Positions 8,743 to 15,703 of a stretch of DNA of 36,758 bases are shown piece after piece. This DNA is from an uncultured Burkholderiales bacterium (GTDB lineage Bacteria > Pseudomonadota > Gammaproteobacteria > Burkholderiales > Burkholderiaceae_C), in assembly GCA_903892175.1 (NCBI GenBank), contig CAITHK010000286.1:1-36758 (forward strand), in the 5' to 3' direction. How positions within the stretch are numbered: position 1 is the stretch's first letter; the number at the start of each line of letters is the position of its first letter. The position numbers and the translations under genes were made by a program. The notes beneath the pieces are model-generated. The model had not been told where the DNA came from, ran no database searches, and worked only from the letters and a program-made list of their open reading frames with translations.

Positions 8743-10590
8743 ATGACTTGGGCTGGAAAAATCCTCCGAATCAACCTCACCGCAGGCACCGTCAAGAGCG
8801 AACCCCTGAACATGCAATGGGCGCGCGAATACGTGGGCTCACGCGGCTTGGGCTCCAAATACCTGATCAGCGAAATCGACCCCAAGGTGGACCCGCTGTC
8901 GCCCGACAACAAACTCATTTGGGCCACCGGCCCGTTGACGGGCACCATGGCCTCCACCGGTGGGCGCTACACCGTCATCACCAAGGGGCCGTTGACAGGC
9001 GCTATTGCTTGCTCGAACTCGGGCGGCTACTTTGGCGCCGAACTCAAGATGGCGGGCTGGGACATGGTGATTTGCGAAGGCAAGTCCCCCAAGCCCGTGT
9101 ACCTCTACATCAACGATGGCGTGGCCGAGTTGCGTGACGCCTCCGACATCTGGGGCAAGAGCGTGTGGGAGACCGAAGCCCACCTCAAAAAGACCTTGCA
9201 AGACCCGCTGGTGCGTGTGTCGTCCATCGGCAAAGCCGGCGAGAACCATGTGCTGTATGCCTCGGTGGTGAATGACTTGCACCGCGCGGCGGGCCGCTCC
9301 GGTGTGGGCGCTGTGATGGGCAGCAAAAACCTCAAGGCGCTGGCCGTGCGTGGCACCCTGGGCGTGGGCAATGTGCGCGACCCCAAGGCCTTCATGAAGG
9401 TCACCGCCGAGAAGAAAAAAATCTTGGCCGACAACGCGGTCACAGGCCAAGGCCTGCCAGCTTATGGCACCCAGGTGTTGATGAACGTCATCAACGAAGT
9501 GGGGGCCTTGCCCACGCGCAACCACCGCGATGTGCAGTTTGAAGGCGCCAAAGACATTTCGGCCGAAGCCATGGCCACCCCGCGCGAGAGCGACGGCAAA
9601 AAACACCTGGTCACCAACCAGGCCTGCTTTGGCTGCACCATCGCCTGCGGGCGCATCAGCAAGATGGACGAGACCCACTTCACCGTGCAAAACAAACCGC
9701 AGTACTGGGGCGCCTCCGGTGGCTTGGAATACGAAGCCGCCTGGGCTTTGGGGGCTGCCAACGGCGTGAACGACTTGGAAGCCTTGCAGTACGCCAACCT
9801 GTTGTGCAACGAAGAAGGCATTGACCCCATCAGCTTTGGTGCCACCGTGGGAGCGGTGATGGAGTTGTACGAAATGGGCGTGCTGACCCAAGAGCAGTTG
9901 GGCATCGACGCCAAGTTTGGCTCGGCCCAAGCGCTGGCGTTCTTTGCCGAGGAGACTGTCAATGGCCGAGGCTTTGGCAAAGAGATTGGCCAGGGCTCCA
10001 AACGCCTGACCGAAAAATACGGCCACCCCGACCTCAGCATGAGCGTCAAAGGCCAAGAGTTCCCGGCCTACGACGGCCGCGCCATCCAGGGCATTGGTTT
10101 GGCCTATGCCACCTCCAACCGGGGTGCCTGCCATTTGCGGGGTTACACCATCGCGTCAGAAGTGCTGGGCATTCCGGTCAAGACCGATCCGCTGGAGCAC
10201 GAAGGCAAACCTGAGTTGGTCAAAGCCTTCCAAGACGCGACCGCTGCGTTTGACTCGTCGGGCTTGTGCATCTTCACCACCTTTGCGTGGGGGCTGGCCG
10301 ACTTGGCACCGCAAATGCAAGCCGCCTGCAACGAGGACTACACCACCGAAGAGCTGGAGAAAATTGGCGAGCGCATCTGGAACATGGAGCGCGAGTTCAA
10401 CAACGCCGCAGGCTTCACCTCCAAAGACGACAGCCTGCCCAAGCGCTTGTTGACCGAGGCCGCCAAAACCGGTCCGGCCAAAGGCAAGGTCAGCATGCTG
10501 GCGCAGATGCTGCCCAAGTACTACGACGTGCGTGGCTGGGACGCTGACGGTCGCCCGACCGCTGCCACCAAGCAACGCCTCGGTCTTTGA
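8743..10590 (+). CDS. aorB: Aldehyde:ferredoxin oxidoreductase catalytic subunit (tungsten/molybdenum pterin, AorB-like)
   Basis: 615-residue member of the AOR family, which oxidises aldehydes to acids (or reduces acids) using a bis-metallopterin cofactor, usually tungsten, plus one [4Fe-4S] cluster. It begins with the family hallmark MTWAGKILRINLT; the N-terminal domain contains the ATGPLTGTMASTGGRY region. The cluster ligands appear as C295-x2-C298-x3-C302 (ACFGCTIACGR) and C509 in SSGLCIF, matching the Pyrococcus AOR spacing. Length is normal. AGGAG precedes the ATG; it follows the ferredoxin gene by 22 bases and abuts the flavin subunit. Metal identity (W versus Mo) cannot be read from the sequence; W is inferred from the family. 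Confidence 0.93.
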   Translation: MTWAGKILRINLTAGTVKSEPLNMQWAREYVGSRGLGSKYLISEIDPKVDPLSPDNKLIWATGPLTGTMASTGGRYTVITKGPLTGAIACSNSGGYFGAELKMAGWDMVICEGKSPKPVYLYINDGVAELRDASDIWGKSVWETEAHLKKTLQDPLVRVSSIGKAGENHVLYASVVNDLHRAAGRSGVGAVMGSKNLKALAVRGTLGVGNVRDPKAFMKVTAEKKKILADNAVTGQGLPAYGTQVLMNVINEVGALPTRNHRDVQFEGAKDISAEAMATPRESDGKKHLVTNQACFGCTIACGRISKMDETHFTVQNKPQYWGASGGLEYEAAWALGAANGVNDLEALQYANLLCNEEGIDPISFGATVGAVMELYEMGVLTQEQLGIDAKFGSAQALAFFAEETVNGRGFGKEIGQGSKRLTEKYGHPDLSMSVKGQEFPAYDGRAIQGIGLAYATSNRGACHLRGYTIASEVLGIPVKTDPLEHEGKPELVKAFQDATAAFDSSGLCIFTTFAWGLADLAPQMQAACNEDYTTEELEKIGERIWNMEREFNNAAGFTSKDDSLPKRLLTEAAKTGPAKGKVSMLAQMLPKYYDVRGWDADGRPTAATKQRLGL

Positions 10591-10601
10591 GGCAGGTACG
10601 C

Positions 10602-11897
10602 ATGACCCATCACGTCATTCTTGGTGCCGGCCCAGCAGGCGTGATTGCCGCAGAAACCATCCGCAAGCACGCGCCCCACGACCGCATCACCCTGGTGGGC
10701 GATGAGGCCGAGCCACCGTACTCGCGCATGGCTATTCCGTATTTGTTGATTGGCAACATCGACGAACACGGAACGTATCTTCGCAAAACAGCCGACCATT
10801 TCAAGCACTTGAACGTGACGCAAGTCACGGCTCGCGCGGAATCGGTGGATGTGTCCGCACGCCAAGTGGTGCTCGACATTGGCAGCCGTTTGGGGTTTGA
10901 CACCTTGCTGATTGCCACCGGATCGCGTCCGGTGCGCCCACCCATTCCAGGCATCGACAGCGCGGGCGTGCACCCGTGCTGGACGCTGGAGGATGCCCGG
11001 GCCATCATGGCCTTGGCACAACCGGGGGCACGGGTGTTGCAAATGGGCGCGGGCTTCATTGGCTGCATCATCATGGAAGCCTTGGCGGCACGCGGTGTCA
11101 ATTTGAGTGTGGTGGAGATGGGCGACCGCATGGTGCCTCGCATGATGGGTCCGGTGGCCGGCGGCATGATCCGCGATTGGTGCGAGGCCAAGGGTGTGCA
11201 CGTGTTCACGGGGGCCAAGGTCGAGGCGATTGTGCCGACTGGCGGCGCGCACGACACCACCGATGCGCACTTGCAAGTGCGCTTGTCCACGGGCGACAAA
11301 ATTCCGGCCGATTTGGTGATCAGCGCCACCGGTGTGAAGCCCTGCATCGACTTTCTTCACAACAGTGGCATCACCTGCTTGCAAGGGGTGCTGACCGACG
11401 AGCATTTGCAAACCAATGTGCCGGGCATCTACGCGGCGGGCGACTGTGCCGAGGCGTTTGACAAGGTCAGCGGCACCACCATCGTCAGCGCCATCCAGCC
11501 CAACGCGGCCGAGCAAGCGCGCGTGGCCGCCCTGAACATGGTGGGCCAACACGCAAGCCTCAAAGGCGTGACGCAAATCAACGTGCTCGACACGCTGGGC
11601 CTGATCTCTGCCAGCTTTGGCAACTGGCAAGGCGTGCCAGGGGGCGAACACGCCGAACTCACCGCCGACGGTCGTCACCTGAGCTTGCAGTTCAAAGACG
11701 ATGTGCTGGTGGGCTGCAACAGCGTTGGCTGGACCGAGCATGTGGGCGTGATGCGTGGCTTGGTCGAGGGCCAGGTGCGATTGGGCGCCTGGAAAGACAA
11801 GCTCCAGCAAGACCCCACGCGCCTGATGGACGCTTACTTGGCTTGTGCCCAGGGCCAAGGCCAATGGTCGGGTGCTGCGGATCACCGCCGCCGTTGA
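10602..11897 (+). CDS. aorC: FAD/NAD(P)-dependent oxidoreductase subunit (AorC-like)
   Basis: 431-residue two-dinucleotide-domain flavoprotein. HVILGAGPAGVIAAE at residues 3-17 binds FAD, VLQMGAGFIGCIIMEAL near 145-160 is the NAD(P)H-binding fold, and GIYAAGDCAEAF near 275-290 is the second FAD contact. Domain order resembles NADH-dependent nitrite reductase and rubredoxin reductases. In the A. aromaticum complex the equivalent subunit couples the tungsten enzyme to NAD+/NADH, so this gene makes the system an NAD-linked rather than only ferredoxin-linked enzyme (inference). Start set at ATG 10602, 11 bases after the aorB stop; an in-frame TTG at 10587 overlaps aorB. Confidence 0.9.
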   Translation: MTHHVILGAGPAGVIAAETIRKHAPHDRITLVGDEAEPPYSRMAIPYLLIGNIDEHGTYLRKTADHFKHLNVTQVTARAESVDVSARQVVLDIGSRLGFDTLLIATGSRPVRPPIPGIDSAGVHPCWTLEDARAIMALAQPGARVLQMGAGFIGCIIMEALAARGVNLSVVEMGDRMVPRMMGPVAGGMIRDWCEAKGVHVFTGAKVEAIVPTGGAHDTTDAHLQVRLSTGDKIPADLVISATGVKPCIDFLHNSGITCLQGVLTDEHLQTNVPGIYAAGDCAEAFDKVSGTTIVSAIQPNAAEQARVAALNMVGQHASLKGVTQINVLDTLGLISASFGNWQGVPGGEHAELTADGRHLSLQFKDDVLVGCNSVGWTEHVGVMRGLVEGQVRLGAWKDKLQQDPTRLMDAYLACAQGQGQWSGAADHRRR

Positions 11898-11921
11898 GGC
11901 GAGCGTGTAGAGTCTTGCGGC

Positions 11922-12176
11922 ATGCAGATCACCTTCAAACTTTTTGCCACGCTCACCGACTACCTGCCGCCCGCTGTGCGGCGTGACAACCTGATGCAGC
12001 TGGAGGTGGCGCCTGACGCCACCATTGCCCAAATCATCGAGCCCTTTGGCATGCCGCCCAAGCTGGTGCACCTGGTGCTGGTGAATGGCCGCTACATCGA
12101 CCCCGAGAAACGCTTGACGACCACCTTGGTCGACGGCGATGTGCTGGCCATTTGGCCGCCCATCGCAGGCGGTTGA
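11922..12176 (+). CDS. MoaD/ThiS-like ubiquitin-fold sulfur-carrier protein
   Basis: 84-residue beta-grasp protein ending in the diagnostic Gly-Gly (PPIAGG), whose C-terminal thiocarboxylate supplies dithiolene sulfur during molybdopterin synthesis. The N-terminal ITFKLFATLTDYLP and the LVNGRYIDPEKRL region fit MoaD. Genes like this accompany tungsten AORs and are thought to act in their pterin cofactor assembly, possibly as a dedicated variant beside a housekeeping MoaD. It is 24 bases downstream of the flavin subunit on the same strand, so part of the operon. Confidence 0.88.
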   Translation: MQITFKLFATLTDYLPPAVRRDNLMQLEVAPDATIAQIIEPFGMPPKLVHLVLVNGRYIDPEKRLTTTLVDGDVLAIWPPIAGG

Positions 12177-12212
12177 GCCAGAGCCTTCGCACCCGCGCGG
12201 CGACCTCCCTCT

Positions 12213-12527
12213 GTGCAATCGCATTACGACGCATCGTTTGCCCGAGAGATGGGCTGCACCGAAGCCGAATGGCTGGGTTGGTTGCCTGCCGCCATCGGCA
12301 CACACGCATGGCATCGTGAGGGGCAAAGCGTGCGCATCGACTTGGGGCCCAGCGAGTCGGGGGCCGCCCATTTGCAGGTGTGTTGGTCAGTCGGGGCGCC
12401 GCGTGTGATTGCATTGGCACGCGTTCCACGCTTGCTGGTGCAGTTTGACTTCAGCGCGTGCGACGCCTCTGAGCGCTACACCTTCATGCGCCGCTTTGAC
12501 CTGTATATGCAGCGCGGTGGCGGCTAA
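12213..12527 (+). CDS. Uncharacterised 104-residue protein in the AOR operon
   Basis: I do not recognise this family. The frame opens at GTG 12213 (no ATG is suitably placed until Met12) and has no obvious ribosome site, so the start is uncertain. It begins QSHYDASFAREMGCTEAEW, is rich in aromatic and charged residues, has no membrane segment, signal peptide or cysteine cluster, and ends RFDLYMQRGGG. An alternating hydrophobic stretch around residues 40-80 (LQVCWSVGAPRVIALARVP) suggests beta-strands. It is 36 bases after the MoaD-like gene and 9 bases before the next ORF, so co-transcription is likely; a role in AOR maturation is only a positional guess. Confidence 0.7.
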   Translation: MQSHYDASFAREMGCTEAEWLGWLPAAIGTHAWHREGQSVRIDLGPSESGAAHLQVCWSVGAPRVIALARVPRLLVQFDFSACDASERYTFMRRFDLYMQRGGG

Positions 12528-12536
12528 GATCTGAGC

Positions 12537-12764
12537 ATGCCTTTTGAGCGTTTGAAATACATGCCCTTGCGTGACGCCACCGAGGCCCGTGCCATGTTTG
12601 CCGTGGGTCTTGTGTTGGTGGCGCAGCACCAGCTGGACATGCGCCCCCCACCACCCGAGCCGACCACGTGCTGCGGGCGAGGCTGCAACGGCTGTGTGTG
12701 GGACGGGTTCTTGAATGCTGCCGAGTTTTGGCGCGACGACTTGCTTACTTGTCCACGCCCATGA
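12537..12764 (+). CDS. Small cysteine-rich oxidoreductase-like (OXLNAC-type) protein
   Basis: 75-residue protein with proline-rich PPPPEPTTCCGRGCNGCVWD at about residues 39-58. This C-C-G-x-G-C-x2-C-V-W-D pattern is that of the oxidoreductase-like N-terminal (OXLNAC) family, small proteins with four close cysteines that may bind metal or be redox active; function is not established. It starts 9 bases after the previous gene and its last 20 bases overlap the convergent dctM gene. It could be the end of the AOR operon or an independent gene. The motif makes it a real gene despite its size. Confidence 0.75.
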   Translation: MPFERLKYMPLRDATEARAMFAVGLVLVAQHQLDMRPPPPEPTTCCGRGCNGCVWDGFLNAAEFWRDDLLTCPRP

Positions 12765-14055
12765 CCATGTCGGGCAGGATGGTAACGATTTGCGGGAACA
12801 CCGTGATCAACACAATGCAGACCACCAAGCAGCCAAAGAATGGAATGGCCGCTTTGGCAATCGTGTTGCTGTCTTTGCCGGTCATGTTTTGCAACACAAA
12901 CAGGTTGAAACCCACGGGCGGGGTGACTTCGGCAATCTCGACCAACAGCACAATGAAAATGCCAAACCACACCAAGTCAAAGCCTGCTTTTTGAATCATG
13001 GGCAACACCACCGCGCTGGTGAGCACGATCATGCTGATGCCGTCCAGTGCTGTGCCCAATATCAAGTACACCACCGTCAGCACCGCGATCAAGGCCAGGG
13101 GTGACAAGTGCATGCCGTTGACCCATTCGGCCAGTTCACGCGGAATGCCGGTGAAGGCCATGGTCTTGGTGAGAAACGCTGCACCGGCCAAGATGAACAT
13201 GATCATGCAGCTGGAGCGGGTGGTGCCCATCAGACCTTCGCAGAAGTTGCTCCAGGTCAGGCTGCGGCTCCAAGCGGCCAACCCCAGCGAGCCCACCACA
13301 CCATAGGCGGCGCATTCGGTCGCCGTGGCGTAACCCGCAATCAGCACCCAGCAGACAAACACAATCAAGGCACCGCACGGAATGAGGCTGCGCGAGAGTT
13401 TGATTTTTTCCCAGAAGGTGGTGGGGGCATCGGGTGGGGGCACCTGGTCGGGGTGGCGCAAGCTCCACCACATGATGTAGCCACTGAACAGCGCCATCAG
13501 CAGCAGTCCCGGCAAAAAGCCCGCCAAGAAAATGCGAATGATCGACGCGTCAGCCGCCACCGCATACACCACCATGGTGATGGAGGGCGGAATCAAAATG
13601 CCCAAGGTGCCTGCCGTGGCCAACGAGCCCAAGGCGAGTTTTTCGCTGTAGCCACGCTTCATCAATTCAGGCAAAGCCACTTTGCTGATGGTGGCGCAGG
13701 TCGCTGCCGAGGAGCCCGACACCGAGCCAAAAATGCCGCAGCCCAAGATGGTGGTGTGCATCAGGCGACCGGGCACCCGGTTGAGCCAAGGCCGCAGGCC
13801 TTCAAACATCTCTTCACTCAGCTTGGTGCGAAACAAAATCTCGCCCATCCAAATGAACAATGGCAGCGCGGCCAACTCCCAACTGGCGTTGCTTTCCCAA
13901 AACGCGCTGAAGAGGTTTTTGCCCGGCTGCGTGTCGGTGAAAAACGCCTGCCCCACCCAGCCGCAGATGGCCAAGGTCATGGCAATCCACACGCCACCCG
14001 AGAGCAGCAAGAACATGATGAGCAGCAACAAGCCGCCAACGAGAAGAATTTCCAT
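12745..14055 (-). CDS. dctM: TRAP transporter large membrane subunit DctM
   Basis: 436-residue polytopic protein forming the ion-coupled transport channel of a tripartite ATP-independent periplasmic transporter. It begins MEILLVGGLLLLIMFLLLSG and has about 12 membrane helices; GSSAATCATISKVALPEL and ILIPPSITMVVYAV are signature DctM stretches. A longer upstream frame exists, but ATG 14055 gives the typical N-terminus and lies just after dctQ, so it was chosen. Last gene of a dctP-dctQ-dctM operon; its 3' end overlaps a convergent small gene by 20 bases. Substrate is set by DctP. Confidence 0.95.
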   Translation of the reverse strand: MEILLVGGLLLLIMFLLLSGGVWIAMTLAICGWVGQAFFTDTQPGKNLFSAFWESNASWELAALPLFIWMGEILFRTKLSEEMFEGLRPWLNRVPGRLMHTTILGCGIFGSVSGSSAATCATISKVALPELMKRGYSEKLALGSLATAGTLGILIPPSITMVVYAVAADASIIRIFLAGFLPGLLLMALFSGYIMWWSLRHPDQVPPPDAPTTFWEKIKLSRSLIPCGALIVFVCWVLIAGYATATECAAYGVVGSLGLAAWSRSLTWSNFCEGLMGTTRSSCMIMFILAGAAFLTKTMAFTGIPRELAEWVNGMHLSPLALIAVLTVVYLILGTALDGISMIVLTSAVVLPMIQKAGFDLVWFGIFIVLLVEIAEVTPPVGFNLFVLQNMTGKDSNTIAKAAIPFFGCLVVCIVLITVFPQIVTILPDMVMGVDK

Positions 14056-14068
14056 AGAACCTTGGGGC

Positions 14069-14602
14069 TTAGACGTCGGAAGAAAAGTCACCGCGCGCAT
14101 GTCGCTCTTGGACCTCGCGCACATAGGTGGGGGTTTGGCCGCGCAGCACCAAGACCAGCTCATCGAGCACAGCGATGAGCAGCAGCACCGAGCCGATGGC
14201 AAAGCTCAGTTGGGGAATCCACATCGGGATGGGCAACAGGCCTTGGGCCATGTCGTTGAACTCCCAGCTCTCGTAGGTGAACTTGCAGGCCCACCAGGCC
14301 AGATACGACACGGCCACCGAGCCCACACACAAAGCGGCCAGTTCCAGGCGCTTGCGCCAGGGCGCCGACACGGCTTCGAGCAACAAGGTCACACGCACAA
14401 AGTCGCCATGCTTGAAGGCGTGGGCCATGGCAAAAAATGCCGCTGCTGCACAAAACCAAGACACCACATCGTTGACCGCGCCGGTGCGCACACTGAACTC
14501 ACGCAAAATGCTTTGCGCCACCATCAAGACGCAAATCAAGGCAATGAAAATGGCTCCCAGGGCCCCTGCCGCTAAGTAGAGCCGGTCGAGGAATCGACGC
14601 AT
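14069..14602 (-). CDS. dctQ: TRAP transporter small membrane subunit DctQ
   Basis: 177-residue protein with four predicted membrane helices (about residues 8-30, 45-65, 85-108 and 130-155), the standard DctQ topology. SILREFSVRTGAVNDVVSWF and AHAFKHGDFVRVTLL follow the family pattern. The ATG at 14602 shares its A with the TGA stop of dctP (TGATG), implying coupled translation; an in-frame GTG one codon upstream is possible. DctQ and DctM form the inner-membrane complex of the transporter. Confidence 0.94.
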   Translation of the reverse strand: MRRFLDRLYLAAGALGAIFIALICVLMVAQSILREFSVRTGAVNDVVSWFCAAAAFFAMAHAFKHGDFVRVTLLLEAVSAPWRKRLELAALCVGSVAVSYLAWWACKFTYESWEFNDMAQGLLPIPMWIPQLSFAIGSVLLLIAVLDELVLVLRGQTPTYVREVQERHARGDFSSDV

Positions 14603-15606
14603 CACTTCTTGCCAGCTTTGGGGGCAGCGGGTGCCGACTTGGCGTAGGCCGCAATGATGGCTTCACCGTCTGGACCCGCCTTCTTTTGCCAATCGGCCAG
14701 CATGATGCTGCCGACTTGGCGCATGTCCTCCATCAACTTGGCGCTGGGGGTGACCACTTTCATGCCTTTTTCAACCAAGGCTTTTTTGTAAAAACCGTCT
14801 TTCTCGGCACTGACTTTCCAGCCGCGTGCTTCGGCTTGGGCAGCCGTTGTGGTCAAGGCCGCTTGGGTGGCGGGGTCGAGCGCGTCGAAGGATTTTTTGT
14901 TCACGATCACCGCGTTCTTGGGCAGCCAAGCTTGGGTGTCGTAGAAGTACTTCAAGCTCTCATAGGTTTTGGTGTCGTAGCCTGTAGAGCCTGAGCTCAT
15001 GTAGCTCTCCACCACACCCGTGGCCAGGGCTTGGGACAACTCGGCCGCTTGGATGGTGACGGGTTGAGCACCAATCAGCTCGGCAATCTTGGCCGTGGCT
15101 GGGCTGTAGGCGCGCCACTTGATGCCCCGCAGGTCGGCCACCGAGTTGATTTCTTTCTTGGTGTAGATGCCTTGCGACGGCCAGGCCACGGCAAACAAGA
15201 GCTTCATGCCTTGCGCGCCCAGTAGCTTGTCGAGCACGGGCTTTTGCGCGTCGTACAAACGCTTGGAGTCGGCGTAGCTGGAGGCCAAAAACGGAATGCC
15301 GTCGGTGCCGTAGATGGGGTTTTCGTTTTCAAAGTTCACCAACAGCACTTCACCAATTTGCGCTTGCCCACCTTGCACGGCACGTTTGATTTCGTTGGCT
15401 TTGAACAGCGACGCGTTAGCGTGCACGGTGATTTTGAGTTTGCCTGCGGTGGCGGCATCCACGTCTTTGGCGAACTGAATCAAGTTCTCGGAATGGAAGT
15501 TGGTCGCGGCATAAGCCGCAGGCAAGTCCCACTTGGTTTGTGCGAAAGCAGAGCCTGCGGACAAAGCCAATGAGAGCGCGAAGAGTGGGAAGCTGCGACG
15601 TTGCAT
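14602..15606 (-). CDS. dctP: TRAP transporter periplasmic substrate-binding protein DctP
   Basis: 334-residue extracytoplasmic solute receptor. Residues 1-23 are a clear signal peptide (QRRSFPLFALSLALSAGSAFA, cleavage after AFA). The mature part has FAKDVDAATAGKLKITVH and LRGIKWRAYSPATAKIAE, where the conserved arginine normally binds a ligand carboxylate, followed by TIQAAELSQALATGVVES, all DctP-family features. Start at ATG 15606 is backed by AGGAG six bases upstream. Divergent from a 5-oxoprolinase-type gene, so the ligand may be a 5-oxoproline-like or other carboxylated cyclic amide; this is inference from neighbourhood. Confidence 0.93.
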   Translation of the reverse strand: MQRRSFPLFALSLALSAGSAFAQTKWDLPAAYAATNFHSENLIQFAKDVDAATAGKLKITVHANASLFKANEIKRAVQGGQAQIGEVLLVNFENENPIYGTDGIPFLASSYADSKRLYDAQKPVLDKLLGAQGMKLLFAVAWPSQGIYTKKEINSVADLRGIKWRAYSPATAKIAELIGAQPVTIQAAELSQALATGVVESYMSSGSTGYDTKTYESLKYFYDTQAWLPKNAVIVNKKSFDALDPATQAALTTTAAQAEARGWKVSAEKDGFYKKALVEKGMKVVTPSAKLMEDMRQVGSIMLADWQKKAGPDGEAIIAAYAKSAPAAPKAGKK

Positions 15607-15703
15607 GAAAACTCCTGGGCGGAATGTGTGAAAGATGTAAGCCTTGACTATAACGAACGCAGTGCGTGCCATGACACAGCGCAGCGGATGTCAAAATCCT
15701 TGC
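15607..15703. promoter_or_regulatory. Divergent control region between dctP and the oxoprolinase gene
   Basis: This 97-base gap must hold promoters for both directions. Toward dctP a TATAGT (15652-15647) is a fair -10 without a convincing -35; a perfect TTGACA (15694-15689) on the same strand lacks a properly spaced -10. Toward the oxoprolinase, TTGACT (15644-15649) is followed 17 bases later by a poor TGCCAT. No strong dyad is seen. The exact start sites are not settled by reading. Confidence 0.3.

Noticed and set aside
14056-14202. N-terminal extension of dctM upstream of ATG 14055
   Set aside because: The extension overlaps dctQ, lacks family similarity and has Cys/Ser-rich composition; ATG 14055 gives the normal DctM N-terminus.
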